Assembly (NCBI GenBank): GCA_020832465.1
Contig: JAFIER010000012.1
Coordinates: forward strand, 1-34,541
DNA from: Bernardetiaceae bacterium
GTDB taxonomy: Bacteria; Bacteroidota; Bacteroidia; Cytophagales; Bernardetiaceae
Direction of reading: 5' to 3'
DNA length: 34,541 nucleotides
In this document: positions 6,626 to 14,989 of the stretch, in pieces
How positions within the stretch are numbered: the stretch's first letter is position 1
Layout of the letters: the number at the start of each line of letters is the position of its first letter
The notes under the pieces: generated by a model
Database searches by the model: none
Seen by the model: the letters and a program-made list of their open reading frames with translations, nothing else
What the model was told of the DNA's origin: nothing
Translations under genes and position numbers: made by a program

Positions 6626-9271
6626 CTAAGCCACTTGTTTTTTACGTCGTACAAATTTTAAAATTTCAATTATGACAATAATAATAGAAGCTGTAGCCAA
6701 AAGCTTGAGCCAGTCTTCAATACTTACGGGCTGCAAGCTTAATAAGTTTTGGAAAAAAGGAATATGCATAGCACCAATATGAATACCTTGTGCAGCGACT
6801 ATTGTAAACAGCACCGACCAGTTATTTTTTAGTGGCATTTTAAAAATAGACTTTGTCTCGGAGCGGCAGTTCAGTACGTGTACGTTTTGCAACATAACCA
6901 TCAAGAGCACAATAATATTACGCGCTTCGCCTTCATCATATTTGAGGTTATTGATAAGGTGATACCACAATCCGAAGCATAGCAATGCCATTGTCCCTGC
7001 GGCGACCAGTACTTGCTGTAGCATCATAGGGTTAAATATACCTTCGTTCGGATTGCGCGGCTTTTCTTTCATAATATCGGGGTCTCCTTTTTCAAAGGCA
7101 AGGGCTTTGTCTTGCACGCCGTTGGTTACGAGGTTGAGCCATAAAAGTTGAACGGCAATCAGCGGTAGAGGCAGTCCAAAAATCAATGCCAAGCCTACCA
7201 TAAGCACTTCTGCTGCTCCCGTAGAGACGAGCAGGTAAATAATTTTGCGCAAATTTGCATAAGTATAACGCCCTTCTTCTACACCTGCTGCAATAGAGGC
7301 GAAGTTGTTGTCTGTAATGATGATAGAAGCGGCATCTTTGGCGACATCAGTACCATATCCCATAGCTACTCCGATATTGGCAATTTTAAGGGCTGGTGCG
7401 TCGTTTACACCATCACCAGTAACAGCTACAAAATTGCCTTTGGCTTGCAGTGCTTCTACAATTTTTTTCTTTTGCGCAGGCGATACACGAGCAAAAACGT
7501 GCTTACCTTCTATGGCTTGGGCAAAGTCTTCGTCTTTGATTTCATAAAGTTCTTTGCCTGTAATTACCTCTTCTTGTGCTTTTGCCATGCCTAATTCTTG
7601 TGCAATAGATAGGGCAGTAGCGGGGTGGTCGCCTGTTATCATAGCTACATCAATTCCAGCCTCGTGGCAGGTAGCGATAGCCGTTTTGGCCTCAGGTTTT
7701 ATAGGGTCTATCAAGGCTACGAACCCCAGGAAGGATAATCCTTCGGGCAGTTTTTCTTCGTCAATATGATTGACTTTTCCACCAGCAACTGCAATTACTC
7801 TATAGCCCTTTTGAGCGAGGTCATCAGCTTTTTTTAATAGTTTTTCGGCATCTTGGACGGCTGTTTGCTCGCAAATGACCTCCGCTGCACCTTTGGCAGC
7901 GATATAAGTTTGTCCATCTTTTTCAAAATAGGTAGCTGCGTATTTATTGGCAGATTCAAAAGGAATTTGCCCTACGATTTTAGCTGTTTCTTGTATAGAC
8001 TGCGGTTTTTTACCTATTTTATAACTCAAAGCAAGTAGTGCGACATCTATAGCATCTCCCTCATGCACCCATTTTCCTTGGTCTTCATCGTAAGAGAGCG
8101 TACCTTCGTTGCAAAAAGTAACGGCTTCTATGAGTGGATAAATAGCTACTTGGTCTTCTTCTTGTATTTTTTGTCCTTCTGCCGTCTGAATTTCACCATC
8201 GCCTTTATAGCCTTCTCCTGTAATGACAAAGTTAGGCACCTGGGGCAGCACGATTTGCTTGGCAGTTTGCTGGTCGACGGTAAGCGTACCTGTTTTGTCC
8301 GTAGCGATATAAGTGCAACTCCCCAAGCCTTCTACGGCAGAGAGCTTGCGCACAATAACATCGCGCTTAGCCATACGAGACGTACCAATAGATAAAGCTA
8401 CAGTCATAGATATAGGTAAGCCCTCAGGAATAGCAGAAACAGCAACGGCTACTGCAATAAAGAAAATTTCCATAGGCTCGATACCTACGGCAACGCCAAT
8501 AACACCGATAATCGTACAAGCTATGAGCACAATAATACTGATTTTTTGCGCAAAACTCTCCATGCGTTTGACAAGGGGGGCTTGTACACCCTCCGAGCCT
8601 ACTAAGGAGGTTGCAATTTTACCGATTTCAGTAGCAGAGGCAGTAGCGGTGATAATGCCCGTACCTCTTCCGCTCATTACGATAGTGCCAGCGTGTGCCA
8701 TATTGAGCTTATCACCTATGCTTAATTTTTCGGGTTCAAGGACTTCTGTATTTTTTGTAACAGGTAAGGACTCGCCCGTGAGAAGGGCTTCTTCTATCAT
8801 CAAGTTTTGCGATTGAATCAGTCGCATATCAGCTGGCACTTTCGTTCCTGACTCGAGGCGTACAATATCGCCTTTTACGAGTTGCTCGGCTTCAATATGT
8901 TTGAACTCTCCATCTCGTAGCACCGCAGCTTTAGCCTTCATCATATTCTGCAAAGCAGAGGCGTTCTCCTCCGCCTGCCACTCTTGATACGTGCCGATAG
9001 CAGCATTGATAAAAATAATTACAAAAATAAAAGCTGCATCTTCGAGCTCGCCAATGGCTATAGATATAACACCAGCAGCAATAAGTACATAAATCAAAGG
9101 GCTTTTGAATTGATGCCAAATGACCTGCCATATCGTAACTTTTTTGCCCTGCGGCAACACGTTCTTACCCTCCCGCGCCATGCGTTCTTGGGCTTGCGAT
9201 GTAGAAAGTCCTTTTTCAGAACTCTCTAATTGTTTAAAAATTTCTTGTAAGTCTGCCTTGTGCCAATTCAT
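6626..9271 (-). CDS. Cation-translocating P-type ATPase (type II, Ca2+-ATPase-like)
   Basis: An 881-residue ATP-driven cation pump of the inner membrane. In order: N-terminal cation-ATPase domain, helices M1-M2 (about 52-98), actuator domain with TGES at 165-168, M3-M4 with IPEGLP at 281-286, phosphorylation site DKTGT at 325-329, nucleotide domain with KGA near 460, the hinge TGDGVNDAP at 618-626, and C-terminal helices M5-M10. M4 keeps the SERCA-type Glu and M6 reads NLVTNG (713-718), with Asn where SERCA pumps have a calcium-binding Asp. The full set of catalytic motifs says it is active. Ca2+ is the likely ion by family, but the M6 change leaves the ion uncertain. It is transcribed alone; a hairpin at 9392-9434 separates it from the upstream gene. 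Confidence 0.93.
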   Translation of the reverse strand: MNWHKADLQEIFKQLESSEKGLSTSQAQERMAREGKNVLPQGKKVTIWQVIWHQFKSPLIYVLIAAGVISIAIGELEDAAFIFVIIFINAAIGTYQEWQAEENASALQNMMKAKAAVLRDGEFKHIEAEQLVKGDIVRLESGTKVPADMRLIQSQNLMIEEALLTGESLPVTKNTEVLEPEKLSIGDKLNMAHAGTIVMSGRGTGIITATASATEIGKIATSLVGSEGVQAPLVKRMESFAQKISIIVLIACTIIGVIGVAVGIEPMEIFFIAVAVAVSAIPEGLPISMTVALSIGTSRMAKRDVIVRKLSAVEGLGSCTYIATDKTGTLTVDQQTAKQIVLPQVPNFVITGEGYKGDGEIQTAEGQKIQEEDQVAIYPLIEAVTFCNEGTLSYDEDQGKWVHEGDAIDVALLALSYKIGKKPQSIQETAKIVGQIPFESANKYAATYFEKDGQTYIAAKGAAEVICEQTAVQDAEKLLKKADDLAQKGYRVIAVAGGKVNHIDEEKLPEGLSFLGFVALIDPIKPEAKTAIATCHEAGIDVAMITGDHPATALSIAQELGMAKAQEEVITGKELYEIKDEDFAQAIEGKHVFARVSPAQKKKIVEALQAKGNFVAVTGDGVNDAPALKIANIGVAMGYGTDVAKDAASIIITDNNFASIAAGVEEGRYTYANLRKIIYLLVSTGAAEVLMVGLALIFGLPLPLIAVQLLWLNLVTNGVQDKALAFEKGDPDIMKEKPRNPNEGIFNPMMLQQVLVAAGTMALLCFGLWYHLINNLKYDEGEARNIIVLLMVMLQNVHVLNCRSETKSIFKMPLKNNWSVLFTIVAAQGIHIGAMHIPFFQNLLSLQPVSIEDWLKLLATASIIIVIIEILKFVRRKKQVA

Positions 9272-9391
9272 GTTTTTTTTTTTAGCGTAATAATTAGTTA
9301 TAAATCGAGAGATAGCTATAAAATCTTATTTTGTTTTGACAAATAAAAATATATTTTCAAGTGTTCGGTGTGAATACTAAACACGGTAAAA

Positions 9392-9434
9392 CATTTAGAA
9401 ATGATATTTCTTTGAGAAATATCATTTCTAAATG
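9392..9434. terminator. Hairpin, 20-bp perfect stem, third core variant
   Basis: CATTTAGAAATGATATTTCT pairs perfectly with 9415-9434 around a TTG loop. It is the same 5-5-5 core design as elsewhere, with loops TGATA/TATCA instead of TAACA/TGTTA. It lies just after the stop of the flavin-reductase gene (minus strand) and lacks a strong T-run, so termination is plausible but not certain. Confidence 0.6.
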
Positions 9435-9447
9435 GCGAAGAATGTCA

Positions 9448-10083
9448 TTACTCTATATAATCAAGCGGTTTGTAGGGTTTTGCATAGCTCAAACGAGCGA
9501 TTTTTTTGGTGCTATGATAACTATCTAAACCAGCGCAGGTGATTGTTCCAGCTTGTTCTAAATCTACAAAACCGTCTTTTTTGATATAGTTTTCACGTAG
9601 GCGCAACAATCTGATATGCCCTATGATAAGGCTTGTGTTATTGATTTGAATATCCATTTTTTCGGCAAACTCCAGTCCGATTTGTATATTAGCTTCGCCT
9701 ACAAAAGGGGCATCAAAACCTGCTATATGCTGTGAGGTGAGCCCTGTAACTTCAAACTCTGAAATTTCACGGTCGTAGCGGGCTGCGGTTTGGTGCGCTT
9801 GCTTAAAAATATGACTATTAACGTGATTAAGCGTATAGAACTTATGAGCTATGATATTTTCTAAGGTATGACGTGGCGATACATCGGGTCTTATAATCAT
9901 ACCTATAAGGGGTGGGCTTGCGCCCAAATGCACCACTTGCGAAAAAATAGCCAAATTTTCTTGTCCTTTTTCGTCTTGTGTGCCAACAAGATTAAGGCTT
10001 TTGAAGCCCGTAATAGAATTGATAAGCGTAGCGCGGTAGCGACTATCGAGGTTTTCAAAATCTTTAATTTCTATTTCATGCAT
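9448..10083 (-). CDS. Flavin reductase-like FMN-binding split-barrel protein
   Basis: A 211-residue protein resembling the flavin reductase (DIM6/NTAB) family, which binds FMN and often reduces it with NAD(P)H or serves as a partner to a monooxygenase. It has the expected features: an N-terminal strand with GFKSLNLVGTQDEKGQENL, the SPPLIGMIIRPD segment that contacts flavin phosphate, the HTLENI stretch, FYTLNHV, and a C-terminal LIIGHIRLLRL strand. It is soluble, without signal peptide. The ATG at 10081-10083 is the first in the frame. No partner oxygenase is nearby, so the physiological substrate is unknown. Confidence 0.8.
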   Translation of the reverse strand: MHEIEIKDFENLDSRYRATLINSITGFKSLNLVGTQDEKGQENLAIFSQVVHLGASPPLIGMIIRPDVSPRHTLENIIAHKFYTLNHVNSHIFKQAHQTAARYDREISEFEVTGLTSQHIAGFDAPFVGEANIQIGLEFAEKMDIQINNTSLIIGHIRLLRLRENYIKKDGFVDLEQAGTITCAGLDSYHSTKKIARLSYAKPYKPLDYIE

Positions 10084-10277
10084 ATCAAAAAAGCATTTAA
10101 AGTGTTATCAAAAGCACAATTAGAACTTTACAAAGTTATACAAAAATCGTTGAAATAGCTAACGATTGCTAAGGCTATTGATAGAATTTGTCAAAAAACG
10201 CAGGCATAGGATTTTTTTTTCTCTTAAAAAATCGTAACTTCAAACCCAGTATTTAGAGCACTTATTTTATTTTCATT

Positions 10278-12392
10278 ATGGTCAAGAAATTTATTCGCTG
10301 GGCACTTTTGCTTTGTATTTTTATTGGTTTATTTTTAGGGACGCTTATTTATTTTGATATTTCGCTTGAGCGTGTCAATCCTATGCAAGCTATTCCTCGC
10401 GATGCTATGTATATTATGCGTAGCGATGACCCTATTCCGGCTTGGAATGCCATGCGTAATAGTGCCGTATGGTCGCACTTACGCACACAAAAAACCTTTG
10501 CCGAGATTACAAAAGATGCTGATGCAATAGATGAGCTTATCAAAAACAACAGCCGTCTTTTTAATCTTATCAATAATGTTGATTGTTTTATTTCTGCCCA
10601 CCCCGTTTCGGATAGTACGCAAGAATATCTTTATCTTTTGGATATGAAAACCAATCTTACAGATTTTATGCAGGATTGGATTACGCCTTTTTTGAGTGAT
10701 CAGAGCCAAACCGTAAGAAAAGAATATGGACGTGCTGGTATTTTCGAGATTCGTAGCCCAAGCGATACGCTTTATCTTCATATTCATAAAAATTTATTGA
10801 TATGCGCTTATAACGAAAAGCTCGTCAAAAACGCTATAGATTTATTGGATAAAGATAAAGAGATAGAAAATTTTGTCTATGAAAGGCGGTTTATAGATGT
10901 CTCTCGCAGAGTAGGGGATTTGAATGGTTATTTTCGCTTGTATATCAACCACGCTTATTTAAATACTTTTGCCAATTATTATTTAGACGAGCCCAACGAA
11001 TATATTGCTTCACTTTCTAAGGCATTGGGTTTTACTATCGCTGATTTGAGCCTTAGCGATGACCGCTCTGGGCTATGGCGTTTTGAGGGTTCGACGGGGC
11101 TAAACGATTCAGTGCAATCCTTTCTAAACGCATCGCTTAAGGCAGGGCGGGGCGATGTTACGGCTATGCGCGTTGTACCAGAGCGTTCTGCTTTTTATAT
11201 CAGTTTGAGCTTTGAGAGTTTTAATAAATTCTATGAAGAGTTGTGGGACGGTATGCGAGAAAACGACCCTACGGCATTTGCAGAGTACGAACGGAACATA
11301 GAGCGGTTTGAACGATTTTTTGGTATTGACTTACAAGATGATTTTTTCTCTTGGATAGGCAACGAAATTGCTATCATACAGACAGCACCCACAGCACGCA
11401 GTAGCACAGATGATGAGTTTGCTTTTGTCATAAAAAGCAATAACATTTCGCAAGCTAAGCGCAAACTTGTGCATATCACGGAGCGCATCAGACGAAGAAG
11501 CCCCGTAAAATTTCGCACCGCTACGCATAGAGGTTATACCATTAGCTATATGGCTGTAAAAGGATTCTTTAAACTCATTATGGGAAAGTATTTTGAAAAA
11601 ATAGAACGTCCTTATTTTACGATTATAGAGGATTATGTAATTTTTAGCAACAACCCCGAGACCCTAAAAAATATCATAGATGACTACGAACTCCAGCTCA
11701 CACTCGCCTCCTCGCCCGAGTTTTTAGCATTCTGGAAAAACTTCAATAAGTCTTCTAATATTTTTGCTTATGTGCATACACCTACCATGTTTAAGACTGC
11801 CAAAACTTGGATAGACCCAGAGACTGAAAACCAGATCAATAAAAACAAAGATTATTTGGTTTGCTTTTCGCAATGGGGTTTTCAGTTTAGTAGAGACAAA
11901 AGGCAATTTCGTACGCAAATGGCAATACAGTTTGAAGACCCTAAGGAAATTATCAAAAGAGATAAGGAAAAAAGCGATGCACGCCAGCAGGCCGTTAAGA
12001 GATTAGATGAGCGCAAACCCAGTGCATTGAGTAGAATCAGTAGCCTCTTTGGCGATAGGCAGAGCGATGCCGATTCGGAAGCGACGGTTGCAGAGTTGCG
12101 TGTACTCCCCGCCTCGGATTTTATAGATATGGAAAAAATCAGTATTGAAGATAATCAAACGAAAAAACAAGTTTTGCGTTTTGAAAAAGATGGTTATGAG
12201 CATGAAACTGAAATCAAAGATGGCAAAAAGCACGGTTTTTATAAAGTCTATAAAGATGGATTGCTTTATATTGAAGGTTCGCATAAAAATGACCTCCCTC
12301 ATGGTGTGTGGAAGTATTACGATATAAATGGTAAAGTCATAGAGCGTAAGCGATTTAGAAATGGCGAAGAGGTTACAAAAAGTTTTTTTTAG
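10278..12392 (+). CDS. DUF3352-like membrane-anchored protein with C-terminal MORN-like repeats
   Basis: A 704-residue protein with an N-terminal membrane anchor (about residues 7-27) and the rest probably periplasmic. The large middle part resembles the Bacteroidota DUF3352 family, whose role is not known: PRDAMYIMRSDDPIPAWN near the start, repeated alpha/beta units, and an IGNEIAII strand after FFGIDLQDDFFSW. Residues about 555-600 are charged and linker-like. The last about 65 residues carry MORN/YwqK-type repeats (KHGFYKVYKDG, LPHGVWKYYD, then NGEEV), usually seen in separate small proteins. The fusion of these two parts is unusual. The ATG at 10278 is the only sensible start. It is the first of two plus-strand genes; the next begins 212 nt later. 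Confidence 0.75.
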   Translation: MVKKFIRWALLLCIFIGLFLGTLIYFDISLERVNPMQAIPRDAMYIMRSDDPIPAWNAMRNSAVWSHLRTQKTFAEITKDADAIDELIKNNSRLFNLINNVDCFISAHPVSDSTQEYLYLLDMKTNLTDFMQDWITPFLSDQSQTVRKEYGRAGIFEIRSPSDTLYLHIHKNLLICAYNEKLVKNAIDLLDKDKEIENFVYERRFIDVSRRVGDLNGYFRLYINHAYLNTFANYYLDEPNEYIASLSKALGFTIADLSLSDDRSGLWRFEGSTGLNDSVQSFLNASLKAGRGDVTAMRVVPERSAFYISLSFESFNKFYEELWDGMRENDPTAFAEYERNIERFERFFGIDLQDDFFSWIGNEIAIIQTAPTARSSTDDEFAFVIKSNNISQAKRKLVHITERIRRRSPVKFRTATHRGYTISYMAVKGFFKLIMGKYFEKIERPYFTIIEDYVIFSNNPETLKNIIDDYELQLTLASSPEFLAFWKNFNKSSNIFAYVHTPTMFKTAKTWIDPETENQINKNKDYLVCFSQWGFQFSRDKRQFRTQMAIQFEDPKEIIKRDKEKSDARQQAVKRLDERKPSALSRISSLFGDRQSDADSEATVAELRVLPASDFIDMEKISIEDNQTKKQVLRFEKDGYEHETEIKDGKKHGFYKVYKDGLLYIEGSHKNDLPHGVWKYYDINGKVIERKRFRNGEEVTKSFF

Positions 12393-12604
12393 GGTTTAGC
12401 AATCATATTCTTTGAGAAATATCCATTGCTATATGGCTAATGTATAGCAACATAATGAATGATTTATCTACTTTATAGGGGTGCTGGTCGCTTATAGGCT
12501 TAGTCTCGTCGAGTATGATTTGTTTTCACGAACTATGGATTAGAGTTTGCGATTTGTATGTATGTATTACGGACAAATTTTATCCATTTAAATCTAAGTA
12601 TCCA

Positions 12605-13057
12605 ATGAAAACGAAATTATTGTACAGTTTATTATGCCTTTTGTTTTTTGCTGTCATACAGCCCATGAAGGCTCAGGAGCAGCCTAATTTTTCACACATT
12701 TATCAAATAGACGCTGAGGCAGAGGTTTGTTTGAAGAAAAAAACGGGTCAGTCCTTAGTTCAAATAGAATGCGAAATCGAGCGGTATAAAAAGTGGAGTC
12801 AAGCACTTGATGAAGTCTATGATCACTTATCCAAAATCGTTTCAGACGAGGAGCGCAAAATTTTGGCGCAGCAGCAAGAGGCTTGGCTGAGCTTTCGCGA
12901 ACGCAAACTCGAGTTTGATGATTTACATTATGGAAATGCCCAAATGCTATTGGCAAGCCGTAGCAAAGCAGATTTTGTACGCACACGCACGCTCGAGCTA
13001 TTGCATTATATCGATACACAAAAGAAAAAAAATAATATGGGTTCAGCCCAGCGTTGA
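12605..13057 (+). CDS. LprI/DUF1311-like secreted protein
   Basis: A 150-residue secreted protein. I chose the ATG at 12605 because it begins a good signal peptide (MKTKLLYSLLCLLFFAVIQP, cleavage after MKAQ); the frame is open 30 codons further upstream without signal-like sequence. The mature part has two cysteines about 20 residues apart (EVCLKK, IECEIE) and the segment QQQEAWLSFRERKLEF, which resembles the lysozyme-inhibitor LprI N-terminal (DUF1311) pattern, where the motif is Q-x-x-W-x-x-x-R. The usual third and fourth cysteines are missing. A periplasmic role is likely; lysozyme inhibition is only a family possibility. It ends before a strong terminator hairpin. Confidence 0.65.
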   Translation: MKTKLLYSLLCLLFFAVIQPMKAQEQPNFSHIYQIDAEAEVCLKKKTGQSLVQIECEIERYKKWSQALDEVYDHLSKIVSDEERKILAQQQEAWLSFRERKLEFDDLHYGNAQMLLASRSKADFVRTRTLELLHYIDTQKKKNNMGSAQR

Positions 13058-13102
13058 GTAGCCTTACACATACATAGCTACTGCATACAAGCCAGAAATA
13101 GC

Positions 13103-13148
13103 AAAACAGCCATAACATTTCTCAAAGAAATATTATGGCTGTTTTTTT
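13103..13148. terminator. Bidirectional terminator between convergent genes
   Basis: AAAACAGCCATAACATTTCT (13103-13122) pairs with 13126-13145 with one mismatch, CAA loop, followed by a T-run on the plus strand. On the minus strand the stem is followed by TTTTGC. It sits between the stops of the LprI-like gene and the PspC gene and re-uses the common core sequence. Confidence 0.85.
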
Positions 13149-13165
13149 ATTTGAGTTTTGTAATT

Positions 13166-14035
13166 TTAGCTTTTGCTAAAAATATGCTTGACGTTATCTA
13201 AAAAGCTAAGTGCGTAGCGCTTGGCTTTTTCATTGTGCTTTTCTTTGAAAGCCGCACCCTGCATTTCACTATGCGCAGCAAGGCTATCAGCAGCTGGCAT
13301 CATGAGCCAAAGTACAAGATAAAGCGGAATGCCGACTTGGAAAAATATAGATGCTACAAAAGCAAGCCGTACCCAAGTAGTATCGAGGTTGAAATAAGTA
13401 GCTATACCTGCGGCGACACCTCCAATTTTTTTATCCATTATATTGCGATAAAACGGACTATGCGTTGGTTCTGTTTCCGTAGGATTTGCTTTGGGTGCTA
13501 CTGCCCATACCGAAAGATAAGCCAAAAGTCCAGCCCCTTTGAGTGGCAAGGTCAGAATAAATAGCGCACGTATCCAAAAGGGGTGTACGCCTAAATAGTT
13601 GGCAAGCCCCGAGGCTACACCGCCGATGCGTTTGTACTGCCTGCTAAGCGTAAGTCGCTTTTTTTGTGTCGGGGCATTACTTCCCTCTGTTTTTTGCCTC
13701 ATTTCCCTCCATTTTTGTTCGCGTTCGGGTTGCGCGTTATATGCGATACCCATTTCTTTAGCGATTTCAGATGCACTGCCAATTTGCTGGCGCACAAATT
13801 CTATATCGCTAAGATTGAGCACGGGGCTGCAATGTTTATTTTTAGCTAAGAAAAGCTCTGCCATGCGGTTCTCAATGTCGTGAAGCACAAGGTGCTTATC
13901 TTCTTGCTCACTGAAGCAACGTTGCAAATCTTGCATATAAGATGTCAAGGGTTGCAAAGCATCTTGCTCTATTTGAAAAATAATACCACCGACTTCTACG
14001 GGGCTTGTAGGCGAAATTTGATGTTTTTTGTCCAT
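13166..14035 (-). CDS. PspC domain membrane protein with two PspC domains
   Basis: A 289-residue protein likely linked to envelope stress. Residues about 1-105 are soluble, with a helical HDIENRMAELFL segment. Two PspC domains follow, at about 133-182 and 200-250, each with the GGVA(S/A)G start, a short helix, a W-R turn and a membrane helix (LFILTLPLKGAGLLAYLSVW, then the FVASIFFQVGIPLYLVLWL region). The start is the ATG at 14033-14035, 15 nt after the PadR gene stop, so both are one operon. PadR-PspC pairs are common in Bacteroidota. PspC proteins sense or help repair membrane damage in enterobacteria; here the role is inferred from the domain only. Confidence 0.9.
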   Translation of the reverse strand: MDKKHQISPTSPVEVGGIIFQIEQDALQPLTSYMQDLQRCFSEQEDKHLVLHDIENRMAELFLAKNKHCSPVLNLSDIEFVRQQIGSASEIAKEMGIAYNAQPEREQKWREMRQKTEGSNAPTQKKRLTLSRQYKRIGGVASGLANYLGVHPFWIRALFILTLPLKGAGLLAYLSVWAVAPKANPTETEPTHSPFYRNIMDKKIGGVAAGIATYFNLDTTWVRLAFVASIFFQVGIPLYLVLWLMMPAADSLAAHSEMQGAAFKEKHNEKAKRYALSFLDNVKHIFSKS

Positions 14036-14050
14036 GAATGTAAAATAAAT

Positions 14051-14410
14051 TTAGGCTTGTTTGTTTGTGGAATAAAAATTACTATCTGCAATAATTTTGC
14101 TTACGGATTTTTGCAATCCGTCCCAGGTCTGTCGCATACCTTGAAGTACGCTACTTCCTTTGTCGGTAAGCGTATAATATTTGCGTGGCGGTCCGCCGAG
14201 GCTTTCTACCCAGACATGCTCGAGCAAATCAGCACGCAATAAACGGTTGAGCAATGGATAAACCGTACCTTCTACGACAAGCATCTCTGCTTCACGCAAT
14301 CTTGAGATAAGCTCCGTAGCATAAATTTCACCCTCTGCTACAATCTGTAAAATACAGAACTCTAAAATACCTTTACGCATCTGTATTTGCGCATTTTCTA
14401 ATTCTTTCAT
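14051..14410 (-). CDS. PadR family transcriptional regulator
   Basis: A 119-residue repressor of the PadR-s1 type with only the winged-helix DNA-binding domain and a short C-terminal helix. Recognisable motifs are LEFCILQIVAEGEIYATEL, the recognition-helix region EGTVYPLLNRL (about 47-57) and the wing GGPPRKYYTLTDKG (about 72-85). It is first in an operon with the PspC gene, which it likely controls together with itself. A palindrome with 6-bp arms and an 8-nt spacer sits 46 nt upstream (14456-14475). Confidence 0.93.
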   Translation of the reverse strand: MKELENAQIQMRKGILEFCILQIVAEGEIYATELISRLREAEMLVVEGTVYPLLNRLLRADLLEHVWVESLGGPPRKYYTLTDKGSSVLQGMRQTWDGLQKSVSKIIADSNFYSTNKQA

Positions 14411-14455
14411 CGTTTATAAGCAGTAAATTAAAAAATTGCTAAATGCTTTAATGAC

Positions 14456-14475
14456 TTATACGAAACCGTGTATAA
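14456..14475. promoter_or_regulatory. Candidate PadR operator upstream of padR-pspC
   Basis: TTATAC and GTATAA are perfect inverse halves separated by 8 nt. The 8-nt spacing matches the geometry of known PadR operators (ATGT-N8-ACAT type), and the site is 46-65 nt upstream of the PadR start. It has not been shown to be bound. Confidence 0.45.
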
Positions 14476-14769
14476 AAAGTTACCTTGTTATGCAAAGTAG
14501 TGAAAAAAAATATTTATTTTTCGCCGAAAGTGGTTTTTTTTTCGCTAAATATCTTATTAAAAGCCCAAAACTACTATTTTTGAAAGTATAGCCCTACTTC
14601 ATTGGCTTTGTATAATAAGACTTGGCAGTTTTTTTGTCTATATATAATAAGTAAAACTTTGACAAAGTTTGTATCCGATTTAGGCTTAAACGTAAGAAGC
14701 AGTGTAAAAGGTTACGCATAGTAAAGCATAAATTTATATGTAAGTATTAAGAAAAAAGCTCGATAATTA

Positions 14770-14799
14770 TTTGCAATTATAAATTTTCTGTTATCTTTG
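14770..14799 (+). promoter_or_regulatory. Bacteroidota-type sigma promoter for the TPR gene
   Basis: TTTG at 14770-14773 and TATCTTTG at 14792-14799, 18 nt apart, match the Bacteroidota promoter consensus (TTTG, then TAnnTTTG). Transcription would begin near 14806, leaving a long 5' leader before the start codon at 14990. Confidence 0.65.
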
Positions 14800-14989
14800 C
14801 AATATGAAGTTTATAGCTTGTATTACAAGTAGTTTAGTATAATGTAATTCAAGCCACGTTTAAGACTTTTCAATAAAAAATCTTGGTTAAAGCCTAAATT
14901 TGTAATTGTAACTAATCATCTTTAAATTGAGTTTTACCCAAATTTTGTCATCAGAATCAAAGACTAAAAAATTAAGCAGTAACAGAATT

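Larger units (their letters stand above)
14411..14989. other. Divergent intergenic region, AT-rich, no gene
   Basis: This gap separates the PadR operon (minus) from the TPR gene (plus). Beyond the candidate PadR operator and the plus-strand promoter at 14770-14799, I see only AT-rich sequence with no hairpin above 8 bp and no convincing frame. Confidence 0.7.

Noticed and set aside
7305-8816. Several plus-strand open frames inside the ATPase gene
   Set aside because: They are antisense to a gene with complete P-type ATPase motifs and show only composition-driven sequence.
14927-14989. Longer TPR protein start at a TTG
   Set aside because: It would place polar sequence before a clear signal peptide that begins at the ATG at 14990.
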